Position numbers and translations under genes: made by a program
The notes under the pieces: generated by a model
The model's input: only the letters and a program-made list of their open reading frames with translations
What the model was told of the DNA's origin: nothing
Databases searched by the model: none
Assembly: GCA_013360745.1 (NCBI GenBank)
Contig: JABWBA010000011.1
Location: 1-63,936 of the forward strand
DNA: 63,936 nt
Origin: Chthonomonadales bacterium
GTDB lineage: Bacteria > Armatimonadota > Chthonomonadetes > Chthonomonadales > CAJBBX01
Reading direction: 5' to 3'
Part shown: positions 56,444-63,936 of the stretch, one piece after another
Layout of the letters: each line of letters opens with the position of its first letter
Numbering within the stretch: the first letter of the stretch is position 1

Positions 56444-57747
56444 TCGCGACGTCTCGGATCCCGATCGCATACGGCCCGGCCGTCATGGCGACCGTGCTGG
56501 GACTGGCGGGGTGCGCTCCGCAATCGCCGAAGGGTGTAAGGGAGATCGTCTACTGGACAGGCTGGTCCGGACACGAGTACGAGGTCCAGCAGCGGATCCT
56601 CCGTGACTTCCACCGTACCCATCCCAGGATCCATGTCCGCATGCTGTCCCAGTTCGGCAACTCCGGCTATCAGAAAGTCCGTATCGCCTTCGCCGGAGGA
56701 TCGACACCCGATATCATGTCGACGGTATGGGCCGATGAACTCGCCGGATACGCACGACGAGGCGTTCTCACCCCGTTGGACCGCTACCTTCGACGCGCGG
56801 GGCGCAACGTGGATCGCGAATACACAACGGGCGTCGCGCGCATGTTGCGAATCGACGGACGCATCTACGGTCTGACCGCTACGACCAACACGCAGTTCAT
56901 CGCGTACAATCGGCGCATCTTCCGCGAGGCGGGGCTCGACCCAGACCGACCGCCGCGCACGATCGCCGAACTGGACGCAGCGGCTGCGGCCTGTACGCGC
57001 TATGCGCGAGATGGATCCTTTGTCAGGTACGGGATCCGGCCGGCCGGGCTCAACACCTGGGCCTACGTTTTCGGCGGACGCTGGTACGATCCTGACACCG
57101 GTCGCGTCACCGCCAACGACCCGCACAACGTTCGGGCGCTGGCATGGCTCGCCTCCTATTCGCGCCGTTACGATATCCGCAAAATGGAGGCATTTCAGAG
57201 CACGTTCGGCAGCTCGGAGACTCCGAACGGCCCCTTCTTCGTCGGCAAAGTGGCCATGTGGCAAACGGGCGAATGGGCCGATCAATATATCCGCCGCTAC
57301 GCGCCCCGGCTGGATTGGGCCTGGTTCCCCCTCCCATATCCGCCCGAAGGCAGACCCATGACCACTACGGCAGGTGGCAGCGTCTTTGTGATCCCTGAGG
57401 CCTCGCGAAATAAGGAAGCCGCGTTCACATTTCTGAACTGGTGGACGAGCCCTCGACCTGTCGAACGTTTCTGCCGCTCCATCGGCAACGTTCCGCCGCT
57501 GATCCTTGCCGGCAGCCAGCCATCCTTCCAGCGCGATCCGCTGCAGCGCTTTGCGGTACGCCTCTCCCGGAGCCCCAACTCCTTCGGCCCGCCACCCCTG
57601 CCGTTCTGGCCAACCTATGCACGCGAGATCACGCGCGCCGAGGAGAAAGCCTGCCTCGGCGGGCAGGACCCCGGCCGCCTTCTGGATGATCTTCAGCGAA
57701 GGATGGTGCAGGAGCAACGCAGGGTTGAGCGGGAACTTGCACGATGA
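56440..57747 (+). CDS. ABC sugar-binding lipoprotein
   Basis: 435 residues. The lipobox LAGC (cysteine near residue 25) follows a hydrophobic signal. The mature protein is a class B extracellular solute-binding protein (IVYWTGWSGHEYEVQQRILRDFHRTHP, TPDIMSTVWADELAGYARRG, GKVAMWQTGEWADQYI, TTTAGGSVFVIPEASRNKEAAFTFLNW). It overlaps both neighbours by four bases. It delivers an oligosaccharide to the permeases encoded downstream. Confidence 0.92.
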   Translation: MIATSRIPIAYGPAVMATVLGLAGCAPQSPKGVREIVYWTGWSGHEYEVQQRILRDFHRTHPRIHVRMLSQFGNSGYQKVRIAFAGGSTPDIMSTVWADELAGYARRGVLTPLDRYLRRAGRNVDREYTTGVARMLRIDGRIYGLTATTNTQFIAYNRRIFREAGLDPDRPPRTIAELDAAAAACTRYARDGSFVRYGIRPAGLNTWAYVFGGRWYDPDTGRVTANDPHNVRALAWLASYSRRYDIRKMEAFQSTFGSSETPNGPFFVGKVAMWQTGEWADQYIRRYAPRLDWAWFPLPYPPEGRPMTTTAGGSVFVIPEASRNKEAAFTFLNWWTSPRPVERFCRSIGNVPPLILAGSQPSFQRDPLQRFAVRLSRSPNSFGPPPLPFWPTYAREITRAEEKACLGGQDPGRLLDDLQRRMVQEQRRVERELAR

Positions 57748-58670
57748 TGAAAGGCGGGCGTCACCTCCGTTCCAGAGGATCGGCTCGGGCGCGGCGCGAC
57801 TTCCGGACAGGGCTCCTCTTCGCCATGCCATGGATCATCGGGTTCACCGTGTTCGTCGCCTATCCCATCGGCGCTTCACTGTACTACAGCCTGTGTGAGT
57901 TTGACGGGATCCGAACGCCGAAATGGATCGGGCTGGCCAACTACAGGACGATGCTGCTAGAAGATGAGTTGTTCTGGCGATCCCTTGCGAACACCCTGTA
58001 TATGGTCGTGATCGGCCTCCCGATCGGCATGATCGTGTCGCTGGTCATCGCGTTGCTCTTGAACCAGCGCATCCGCGGCATGACGTTCTATCGGACCCTG
58101 TTCTATCTCCCTTCCATCACGCCGATCGTGGCGACCTCGATCCTGTGGCTCTGGCTGTTCAATCCGCAGATCGGTCTCATCAACATACTGCTGGCCAGCA
58201 TCGGCGTTCGCGACGCACCCGGCTGGCTCACAGACCCAACATGGTCCAAGTCCGCGCTGATCATCATGGGCCTCTGGGGGGCGGGCGGTTCCATGGTCAT
58301 CTATCTTGCGGCGCTGCAGGACGTTCCGCAAGCCCTTGTGGAGGCTGCGCATCTCGACGGCGCGGGACCGATCCAGGCGTTTCGGCACGTTACTGTGCCG
58401 ATGCTCTCTCCCGTCATCCTCTTCAACCTCGTGATGGGGCTGATCGGATCCTTCCAGTACTTCACACAGGCCTATGTGATGACTGCGGGCGGTCCGCAGG
58501 ATTCGACGATGTTCTACGCGCTGCATCTCTTCAATCGAGCCTTCCTGGACTTCCGAATGGGCTACGCTTCCGCCATGGCATGGGCGCTCTTCATCGTCAC
58601 TCTCGCCTGCACGGCGATCGTCCTTCGAAGCTCCGCTCGCTGGGTCTATTACGCGGGTGAGGAGGCATGA
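57744..58670 (+). CDS. ABC sugar transporter permease, MalF type
   Basis: 308 residues, six membrane helices plus a long cytoplasmic N-terminus. FAMPWIIGFTVFVAYPIGASLYYSL, LANYRTMLLEDELFW and the EAA loop VEAAHLDGAGPIQAFRHVTVPML are typical. It overlaps the binding-protein gene (ATGA) and is followed immediately by the MalG-type partner. Confidence 0.93.
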   Translation: MMKGGRHLRSRGSARARRDFRTGLLFAMPWIIGFTVFVAYPIGASLYYSLCEFDGIRTPKWIGLANYRTMLLEDELFWRSLANTLYMVVIGLPIGMIVSLVIALLLNQRIRGMTFYRTLFYLPSITPIVATSILWLWLFNPQIGLINILLASIGVRDAPGWLTDPTWSKSALIIMGLWGAGGSMVIYLAALQDVPQALVEAAHLDGAGPIQAFRHVTVPMLSPVILFNLVMGLIGSFQYFTQAYVMTAGGPQDSTMFYALHLFNRAFLDFRMGYASAMAWALFIVTLACTAIVLRSSARWVYYAGEEA

Positions 58671-58671
58671 G

Positions 58672-59505
58672 GTGATTCGAGCTCCTTCGATCGCCCGGGC
58701 TGTGGTGACGCATGGGATCCTCGTCGGAGTCGGAGCCATCTTTTCGCTGCCGTTCTTCTGGCTGGTGAGCACGGCATTGAAGGCTGATACTCAGGTGCTG
58801 GCGATGCCGCCGGTCTGGGTTCCCAGGCCCGTCCGGTGGGACAACTTCCCTCGCGCACTCGAATACATCCCGTACGTTCAGTACGCCCTCAACACCCTTC
58901 GGATCTGCGCGCTGTCGGTGGTGGGCACTGTACTCTCGTGCTCCCTGGTCGCCTACAGTCTCGCCCGCGTTCGATGGATCGGCCGAGAGCTGGTCTTCTT
59001 CTCCCTACTCGGCGTCATGATTCTGCCCGGTCAGGTGACCATGATCCCGACATTCACCCTGTTCAAATGGCTCCACTGGATCGGCACCATCCTCCCGCTC
59101 GTGGCGCCGTCGTTCTTCGGGAATGCCTTCTACATTTTCCTGCTGAGACAGTTCTATCGAACGATCCCGCAGGAGCTCAGCGACGCCGCGCGTATCGACG
59201 GGTGTTCGGATCTCGCGATCCTGCTTCGAGTGATCATGCCGTTGGCGCGACCGGCCCTCGCGACCGTCGGCTTGTTCACCTTCATCGGGGCCTGGAACGA
59301 TTTCCTCGGCCCGCTCCTCTATCTCAACGACGAAGGATCCTATACTCTGGCGATTGGCTTACAGCGGTTCGTCAGCCAGCACGGCGCGGAATGGTCGATG
59401 CTCATGGCCGCGTCGACGGTCATGACGCTGCCGATCGTGGTGATCTTCTTCTTCGCGCAGCGCACGTTCATCCAGGGGGTTACGCTCACCGGGATCAAGG
59501 GATGA
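58672..59505 (+). CDS. ABC sugar transporter permease, MalG type
   Basis: About 277 residues, six membrane helices, EAA loop SDAARIDGCSDLAILLRVIMPLARPAL and MalG-type C-terminus (FFFAQRTFIQGVTLTGIKG). I choose the GTG at 58672, six bases after AGGAGG; a GTG at 58657 would add five residues but overlap the preceding gene. No ATPase gene is linked, so a shared MsmX/MalK-type ATPase must serve it. Confidence 0.93.
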   Translation: MIRAPSIARAVVTHGILVGVGAIFSLPFFWLVSTALKADTQVLAMPPVWVPRPVRWDNFPRALEYIPYVQYALNTLRICALSVVGTVLSCSLVAYSLARVRWIGRELVFFSLLGVMILPGQVTMIPTFTLFKWLHWIGTILPLVAPSFFGNAFYIFLLRQFYRTIPQELSDAARIDGCSDLAILLRVIMPLARPALATVGLFTFIGAWNDFLGPLLYLNDEGSYTLAIGLQRFVSQHGAEWSMLMAASTVMTLPIVVIFFFAQRTFIQGVTLTGIKG

Positions 59506-59535
59506 GATCCGGGTTCGAGGAGGATCTGGGGCATA

Positions 59536-59608
59536 CTGCCGGACTAGGGCTCGAACCTAGAACCTGCTGATCCAGAGTCACCGGGTAGGTTTGAGCACAA
59601 ATCCGACG
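59536..59608 (-). pseudogene. Degenerate tRNA-Gln (CUG)-like sequence, possible attachment site
   Basis: The 3' half (59536-59580) is a perfect tRNA half: anticodon loop CTCTGGA, T-arm CTAGGTTCGAGCCCTAG, acceptor strand TCCGGCA and discriminator G, as in tRNA-Gln(CUG). Upstream, 59602-59608 can pair with six of seven acceptor bases and the anticodon stem is four of five, with exactly canonical spacing, but the D-arm is not formed and lacks the conserved GG. Either a decayed tRNA or an att remnant whose 5' half was replaced. It sits at the boundary of a foreign-looking region. Confidence 0.6.
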
Positions 59609-59680
59609 ATTCCACGCTCAGCGAAGCGCCCTCGTTTTCGCGAATCATAGTGTCAGTTTCGGCATGCGATTGTAGCATAA

Positions 59681-60000
59681 CGAGGGCATAATCGGGGGGC
59701 ATTCTGGCGCGCATACCTTGCATGGCTCGTACCCGGGGGCCTGCTCCTCGCGGCGCGACAGGGTGCGCACCTCGCAAAGGACACGATCGACGGCGAGCCA
59801 TTGGTCGTCGAAGGCCGGACCTTCGACAGAACCGGGGAGTCCGTGCGCTGCGTGTGGGAGACTATGCTGAGACGAGTTTCTTCGTGAGAGGCGTGCTCGG
59901 TCAATTCAGGACAGAGCCCGAGCTGGCCCATATCGCGGAGTTCCTATACAGCGAAGCCCTGCACCGGACCGAGGTTGCTCAGTCGCTGCGGTCAGGCAAG
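59681..60000 (+). pseudogene. Frameshifted gene remnant, unidentified
   Basis: From 59681 to 59887 one plus frame reads without a start codon (AYLAWLVPGGLLLAARQGAH, GEPLVVEGRTFDR) and then stops. Near 59845 the adjacent frame takes over with protein-like sequence (GDYAETSFFVRGVLGQFRTE, PELAHIAEFLYSEALHRTEV). Both have the GC-rich third positions of real genes. Together they look like the end of one broken gene that lost its start and took a frameshift. I cannot name the family. The 3' end runs into the convergent helicase gene. Nothing else is visible in 59506-59978 apart from the tRNA-like sequence. Confidence 0.4.
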
Positions 60001-63000
60001 GCCCCCTTCGCCCTCCATCTCGGGTCATTCAGCGCCGCTTCCAACTCCGACGCGACGTTCATCCGGAACTGCGGATCGCCCGTCGCCTCCGCCTCATGGC
60101 GCCTGGCATCCTCGAGATCGTCGGCCGACCACTGGACATACCCGTCGAGGAGGCCATAGGCCCGATGGTAGCGGCTGTCGGAGCTCTCAACTCGCTCCAT
60201 GCGCTGTGCCCAAATCTGGTTCAGATCACCTTGGCCGAAGAGCCGGAGATGCCTTGCGAGTTCCCGGCGCAGGCGAAGCCGCGCGGAGTCTATCTGCTGC
60301 TCCAGGCCGGCGCGACGCCTCCCATCCGCCTTTAGGGCAGCCGCCTCGGCACGCTTCTTTGCATCCTTCCGGGCCGCCTTCTCTGCCCGGGCAACGTGCG
60401 CCGGGGCCGCCGGTCGCCCGTCCCACCTATCAAGCATGGCCTTCAGTTGATCCACCGTTTCGATCCGATTCGCTGTGGCCCCGGCCCATCGAGCCTCCAT
60501 GCAGCGGTGAGCTCCAATACGCCATTCCCCAATCACCAGCGGCGTGCCGCTCAATCCCGATGCGAGCTTCTCGGCGACCTGTACCGCCAGATCGCCAGGA
60601 AGCGTTAGCGGCACGGCGTGCGGGTGACGATCCAGCGTTGCGGCATCGAGCGCCACCTCCACTGCCTTACGGCCCGCACCCGTCAGTCGCCAGCAGCCCT
60701 GGGCCGTTTCCTTCGCCTTCACGGGACTGCCGGGGGCCTTGAGGAGTTCCAGCGCTCGCAGCACGTCTCGCCGCGTCAAACCGGGAGGATCGCCGGCCGG
60801 CACTTCCGCCACCGAGGACGCGAACGCGCTGACAAGCTCCGGCTTGGACTGGATGGCGTCGGCGGTTCTTTCGATCTCTGCAACTACCTGCGCTGACCCT
60901 CTTGGGTTGCGCCGCAGCGCGTCACGGGCGATCGCCAGAACCGGTTGCATCTGACCGATAAAGTGCTCGAACAGGCCGCAACGGCGACGCAGGGCCTGAT
61001 ACACGCGCATGTCCACGCTGTCCTCGAGGAACAGGTTGACGACCGGCAGTTCGGGCTCCTTCTGTCCGATGCGATCAATGCGCCCGATGCGCTGCTCCAC
61101 GCGGCTCGGGTTCCATGGCAGGTCATAGTTGATCAGGGCGCTCGCCGCCTGCAGGTTCAGGCCCTCGCTCGCGGCATCCGTGCAGACCAGAACGCGGATC
61201 TCGTGTGCGGCGAGCGCTGCCGTGATGTCCGCTTTGGTGACGCCGACCCACGCCCCGTTCACAAGGCGTTCGCCGCCGCGCCCGCTGTAGCAGGCCACTT
61301 GCTCGCCGAAGCTCATGGCAACAGCATTGCGTACGTACTCCATCGTGTCGGAGTACTCCGAGAACACAAGCGCCGAACGGCCATCCGCTACTATCTCGTT
61401 GAGCGTTGCCATGAAGCGATCGAGCTTACTGTCGGTGGCGCCGAGGGCTACGACCCCGGACAGCAGTTCCTCTATCTTCCGTTGCTCCTCTTGGGCGGCA
61501 CGAGCCGACCTCGGCAACGCTGGGTCCAAGGCATCGTCCCGTCCGAGCTCATCCAGGTCGCGCAGAAAGTCGTCACCGTCGTCCACCACGGCCTCCGCGT
61601 CCACCGCCCGCTCCTGCGCCACCCGGCGCACAGCCTCCAGTCGTCTCTCCAGACTCCGCTTCAGAGCCAGAGGCGAGCTCGCCGCGCGTCGCCGATAAAT
61701 CGTCATGACGAAGCCCTTGCCGCCCTGCTCTTGCTCCAACGCCTCGTAGCGAGCGTCAATGTACTGCGTGACCGCGTCATAGGCCGCGCGCTCATCATCG
61801 GTCGCGAAGTCGTAGACGTCATCGCGCACGACGCGCGAAGAGGGCTCCGCCTCGATCAGACCGCGCCTGAAGTACTCGCGCAGCGTGTCACGCGTGTTCC
61901 GGTGCATCCTGCGCCCTAGGGGCGATCCGGCACGGAGGCGCGCGGCGATCTCGACGCGCTGCTGTGGGTTCGCGAGGCGTAACCGCTGCTCGAGGCCCGC
62001 GGACTCCGGGAATTCACCGTCGCAGGTCGCCAACTCGGTGACCGCTCTGGTCTCCTCGACGCTCAGGATCTTCCCCTGATCGAGCTTGGCGATCGCGCCG
62101 TAAAACGTGCGCACAGGCTCGAACGACGCGAGCCACTTGCCGCCGATCCCGAGCACCGACAACAGGTCCCACGGCTCCCAGGGCTCAATCTGCATCGGTG
62201 TGCCGCTCATCAGGATGATGCTGCCAGCCTGTCTCGTCAGCTGGAGCTCTCGGAGAAGGTCCAGAAGCAAGTTGGCCTGGTTGAAGGCTGTCTCTTCGCT
62301 CGCCTTGCGCCTCGCGGCATGGGCCTCGTCCATCAACACGAGGTCCCAGGCAGGCGCACGCATCAACTTATCACGGTTCGCGGGAGATCTCGCCCATTCT
62401 CGGCTCAGCAGAAGCACCGGTTCCGTCGATAGGGCCTTCGCCGAGTCCATAGGGGTCTTGCTTCCGTCGGGCTGCACCAAGAGGCCGCGGTCGTACTGCG
62501 GCACCAGAAGCCCGCCCTTCTCCCTGAGCTCCTCCTGCCACTGGCGCGCGAGACCGGCCGGCACCAGAAGGAGCGCCCTCGAGACGCCGCGCCCCGCCAG
62601 AAGACGCCGCAGCGCCAGCGTCGCCTCGATCGTCTTGCCGAGACCGACCTCGTCGCATAAAAGCCGACCCGAAGGGAACGCGTCGGCGGTATCGGTCACA
62701 ACGCGCACCTGATGGGGCCAGGGGTCCGTCGGCGCCGTCGCATCGCAGGTAGCGCCTCCGTTAGCTAAGTACGGGGCCGCCGCGAGGAAGCTCCATACCG
62801 CCGCCGCCCGAGCGATCTCCACGGAAGCCGCGGGCTCGCAGATAGGAGCCGTTGACGGGGCCATCCTGATCAGTTTGAGGCGCACGGCTTCCGGCAAAGG
62901 CAGCGTCAGGACGTGGGGGTGCTTGTCGGCCCAGAGCCTCTCGAACTCGCCCCGGTAGTGTCCGGCGTGGGCCGGATCGTCCCACGACGGCCGGACCTCC

Positions 63001-63551
63001 AGCACCTCATAGTTGGCGACGAGGGCCTCGGCGGTCTCGTTGTCGCTCCCCATGAACGAGAGCGTGTTTCCGTTAGTGTCCGAGATCAGGCCGAACTTGG
63101 CATGGACGATCCCGCCCGTGCGCCGCGGCAAGCCCACGCGCACCTGGAGGAGCCCGCGCTTCACAAGCCAGGCGACCATCTTAAGGCGGTCCCTCTCGAG
63201 CGCGTCGGTCGGAGACTTCACCCGCTTCAGGAGCTTCCGCTCCAGCGCCGAAGTGTCGCCGGTTGCCAGCATCGCCTCGACATCGTCAGGGTCGAGCTGC
63301 TCGTTCACCAGCAGGCGGATCGCCGGGCGCGGAGCATCCTTGCCCAGCGCCAGCAGGGTCTCGATCAGCTTGCCGAAGCCTCGCGCTGCGAGCGCCAGAA
63401 CGCGGCTGGAGAAGTAGGCGCAACAGCGGTCGTAGCGAATAGCCCGGCTCAGCGCAGGGACATACAGTCGCTCGAGCAACTCCTCGTCTGGCGCCGAGAG
63501 GAACCGCGGCCACTCGACCTCGCGCAAGCCCGATGAGGGCGCTTCATTCAT
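59979..63551 (-). CDS. Phospholipase-D-like plus SNF2 helicase, predicted defence protein
   Basis: 1190 residues. N-terminal PLD-like nuclease (about 25-230) with one HKD-type motif at His150-Lys152 (HAKFGLISDTNGNTLSFMGSD), then an SF2/SNF2 helicase: Walker A DEVGLGKT at 300-307, DEAH at 408-411, SGTP at 449-452, motif IV LVFSEYSDTMEYV, motif V CTDAASEGLNLQ and motif VI RVEQRIGRIDRIGQ. The C-terminus (about 1020-1130) is a basic coiled coil. This architecture occurs in prokaryotic anti-phage loci. It overlaps the upstream gene by eight bases. The Ala/Arg-rich composition differs from the rest of the window. Confidence 0.88.
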   Translation of the reverse strand: MNEAPSSGLREVEWPRFLSAPDEELLERLYVPALSRAIRYDRCCAYFSSRVLALAARGFGKLIETLLALGKDAPRPAIRLLVNEQLDPDDVEAMLATGDTSALERKLLKRVKSPTDALERDRLKMVAWLVKRGLLQVRVGLPRRTGGIVHAKFGLISDTNGNTLSFMGSDNETAEALVANYEVLEVRPSWDDPAHAGHYRGEFERLWADKHPHVLTLPLPEAVRLKLIRMAPSTAPICEPAASVEIARAAAVWSFLAAAPYLANGGATCDATAPTDPWPHQVRVVTDTADAFPSGRLLCDEVGLGKTIEATLALRRLLAGRGVSRALLLVPAGLARQWQEELREKGGLLVPQYDRGLLVQPDGSKTPMDSAKALSTEPVLLLSREWARSPANRDKLMRAPAWDLVLMDEAHAARRKASEETAFNQANLLLDLLRELQLTRQAGSIILMSGTPMQIEPWEPWDLLSVLGIGGKWLASFEPVRTFYGAIAKLDQGKILSVEETRAVTELATCDGEFPESAGLEQRLRLANPQQRVEIAARLRAGSPLGRRMHRNTRDTLREYFRRGLIEAEPSSRVVRDDVYDFATDDERAAYDAVTQYIDARYEALEQEQGGKGFVMTIYRRRAASSPLALKRSLERRLEAVRRVAQERAVDAEAVVDDGDDFLRDLDELGRDDALDPALPRSARAAQEEQRKIEELLSGVVALGATDSKLDRFMATLNEIVADGRSALVFSEYSDTMEYVRNAVAMSFGEQVACYSGRGGERLVNGAWVGVTKADITAALAAHEIRVLVCTDAASEGLNLQAASALINYDLPWNPSRVEQRIGRIDRIGQKEPELPVVNLFLEDSVDMRVYQALRRRCGLFEHFIGQMQPVLAIARDALRRNPRGSAQVVAEIERTADAIQSKPELVSAFASSVAEVPAGDPPGLTRRDVLRALELLKAPGSPVKAKETAQGCWRLTGAGRKAVEVALDAATLDRHPHAVPLTLPGDLAVQVAEKLASGLSGTPLVIGEWRIGAHRCMEARWAGATANRIETVDQLKAMLDRWDGRPAAPAHVARAEKAARKDAKKRAEAAALKADGRRRAGLEQQIDSARLRLRRELARHLRLFGQGDLNQIWAQRMERVESSDSRYHRAYGLLDGYVQWSADDLEDARRHEAEATGDPQFRMNVASELEAALNDPRWRAKGALPDRSD

Positions 63552-63936
63552 CGCCGCCGGTCTCCTCCTCCTCGTCCGGGTCCTCCTCTTCGTTGGCCGA
63601 CTGCGTGAACAGGTCGGTCCGCTCCGGCGGCTCCCTCCACTCCTCGACCTCGCGGCGGAAGATGGGCTTGTACATGGCGTGCCATGCTCGGAACTCGGGG
63701 TACCTGTCGGCGGCGGTCACCTCGCCCTTCTTCCCCGCGAAGCGCACGGCCTGCGGAGCCGCTTTGAGGAGGGCCGCCATAAGCCGATCGCACGCGCTCC
63801 CCGCCTGCCAGCCCATCTGCCGCGCCAGCGAGGCTGCCGAGCCGATGCCGTTCTCTCCGCGCCCCGCTTCGTCATAGCGCAGCGCAAGGGCGTGGCACAT
63901 GTCAATGGCCGTGGCGAAGGCCGTGTCGAAGGGGTG
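63544..63936 (-). CDS. C-terminal part of a gene cut by the window edge
   Basis: The frame is open to the window edge: 130 codons are visible, with no start required at the internal ATG (63900). The end is very acidic (repeated Glu/Asp). Overlap of eight bases with the helicase start (GATGAATGA) shows that the two are one operon. The visible part (ARYPEF-like ADRYPEFRAWHAMYKPIFRR, LARQMGWQAGSACDRLMAAL) suits the C-terminus of a large DUF1156-type DNA methylase, which accompanies such helicases in known defence loci, but that is only a guess. Confidence 0.6.
   Translation of the reverse strand, partial: HPFDTAFATAIDMCHALALRYDEAGRGENGIGSAASLARQMGWQAGSACDRLMAALLKAAPQAVRFAGKKGEVTAADRYPEFRAWHAMYKPIFRREVEEWREPPERTDLFTQSANEEEDPDEEEETGGDE

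Noticed and set aside
59653-59931. 92-codon minus-strand frame after the helicase gene
   Set aside because: Low-complexity Arg/Pro/Ser sequence and no ribosome-binding site; the plus-strand frames there look more like coding sequence.

Overview
The window reads as one chromosomal contig of a GC-rich (clearly above 50% by eye, not computed) bacterium with an outer membrane. A complete type II secretion operon including its outer-membrane secretin supports the diderm envelope. A leucine-type T-box leader, isoleucine made through citramalate, many secreted propeller and sugar-metabolism proteins and several carbohydrate transport genes would fit an Armatimonadota-like heterotroph. That assignment is inference only; there is no rRNA or other decisive marker here.

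Layout. 1-8.6 kb: tRNA-Gly, then a consensus promoter and T-box leader in front of a branched-chain amino-acid cluster (ilvB-ilvN-small membrane protein-ilvC-leuA-leuC-leuD-NYN protein). 8.7-12.5 kb: acetyltransferase, PII, citramalate synthase and a PDZ/radical-SAM DUF512 protein; the first three overlap and look translationally coupled. Together the two blocks give acetolactate synthase, reductoisomerase, both acyl-condensing synthases and isopropylmalate isomerase; ilvD, leuB and ilvE are not in the window. 12.6-15.8 kb: a secreted LysM/SH3/NlpC-P60 cell-wall hydrolase, then an isolated atpD-atpC pair. 15.9-28.6 kb, minus strand: type II secretion genes gspE-F-G-H-I-J-K-L-M-C-D. 28.8-32.5 kb: YtxH-like protein, a group-2-like sigma-70 factor, zwf, and a Tat-signal hydroxypyruvate-isomerase-like protein. 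32.5-34.6 kb: thrS without a TGS domain, behind a consensus promoter and a leader that contains a possible threonine leader peptide and competing RNA hairpins.

34.6-51.4 kb: a secreted beta-propeller/phosphoesterase, a sugar isomerase, an AMMECR1 protein, a DUF885 peptidase coupled to a sodium symporter, a second divergent symporter, an HtrA-like protease with four PDZ repeats followed by a catalytically dead homologue, a Gfo/Idh/MocA oxidoreductase and a secreted SBBP propeller. 51.5-59.5 kb: pyrG, then a tightly overlapping ABC sugar-transport operon with three permeases, one lipoprotein binding protein and a DUF4434 glycosidase-like protein, but no ATPase.

59.5-63.9 kb: the character changes. 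A degenerate tRNA-Gln(CUG)-like sequence and a frameshifted gene remnant precede a large phospholipase-D/SNF2 helicase and the C-terminal end of an upstream overlapping gene cut by the window edge. This looks like the end of a mobile defence island that used a tRNA gene as attachment site. It and the thrS leader are the most interesting parts of the window.
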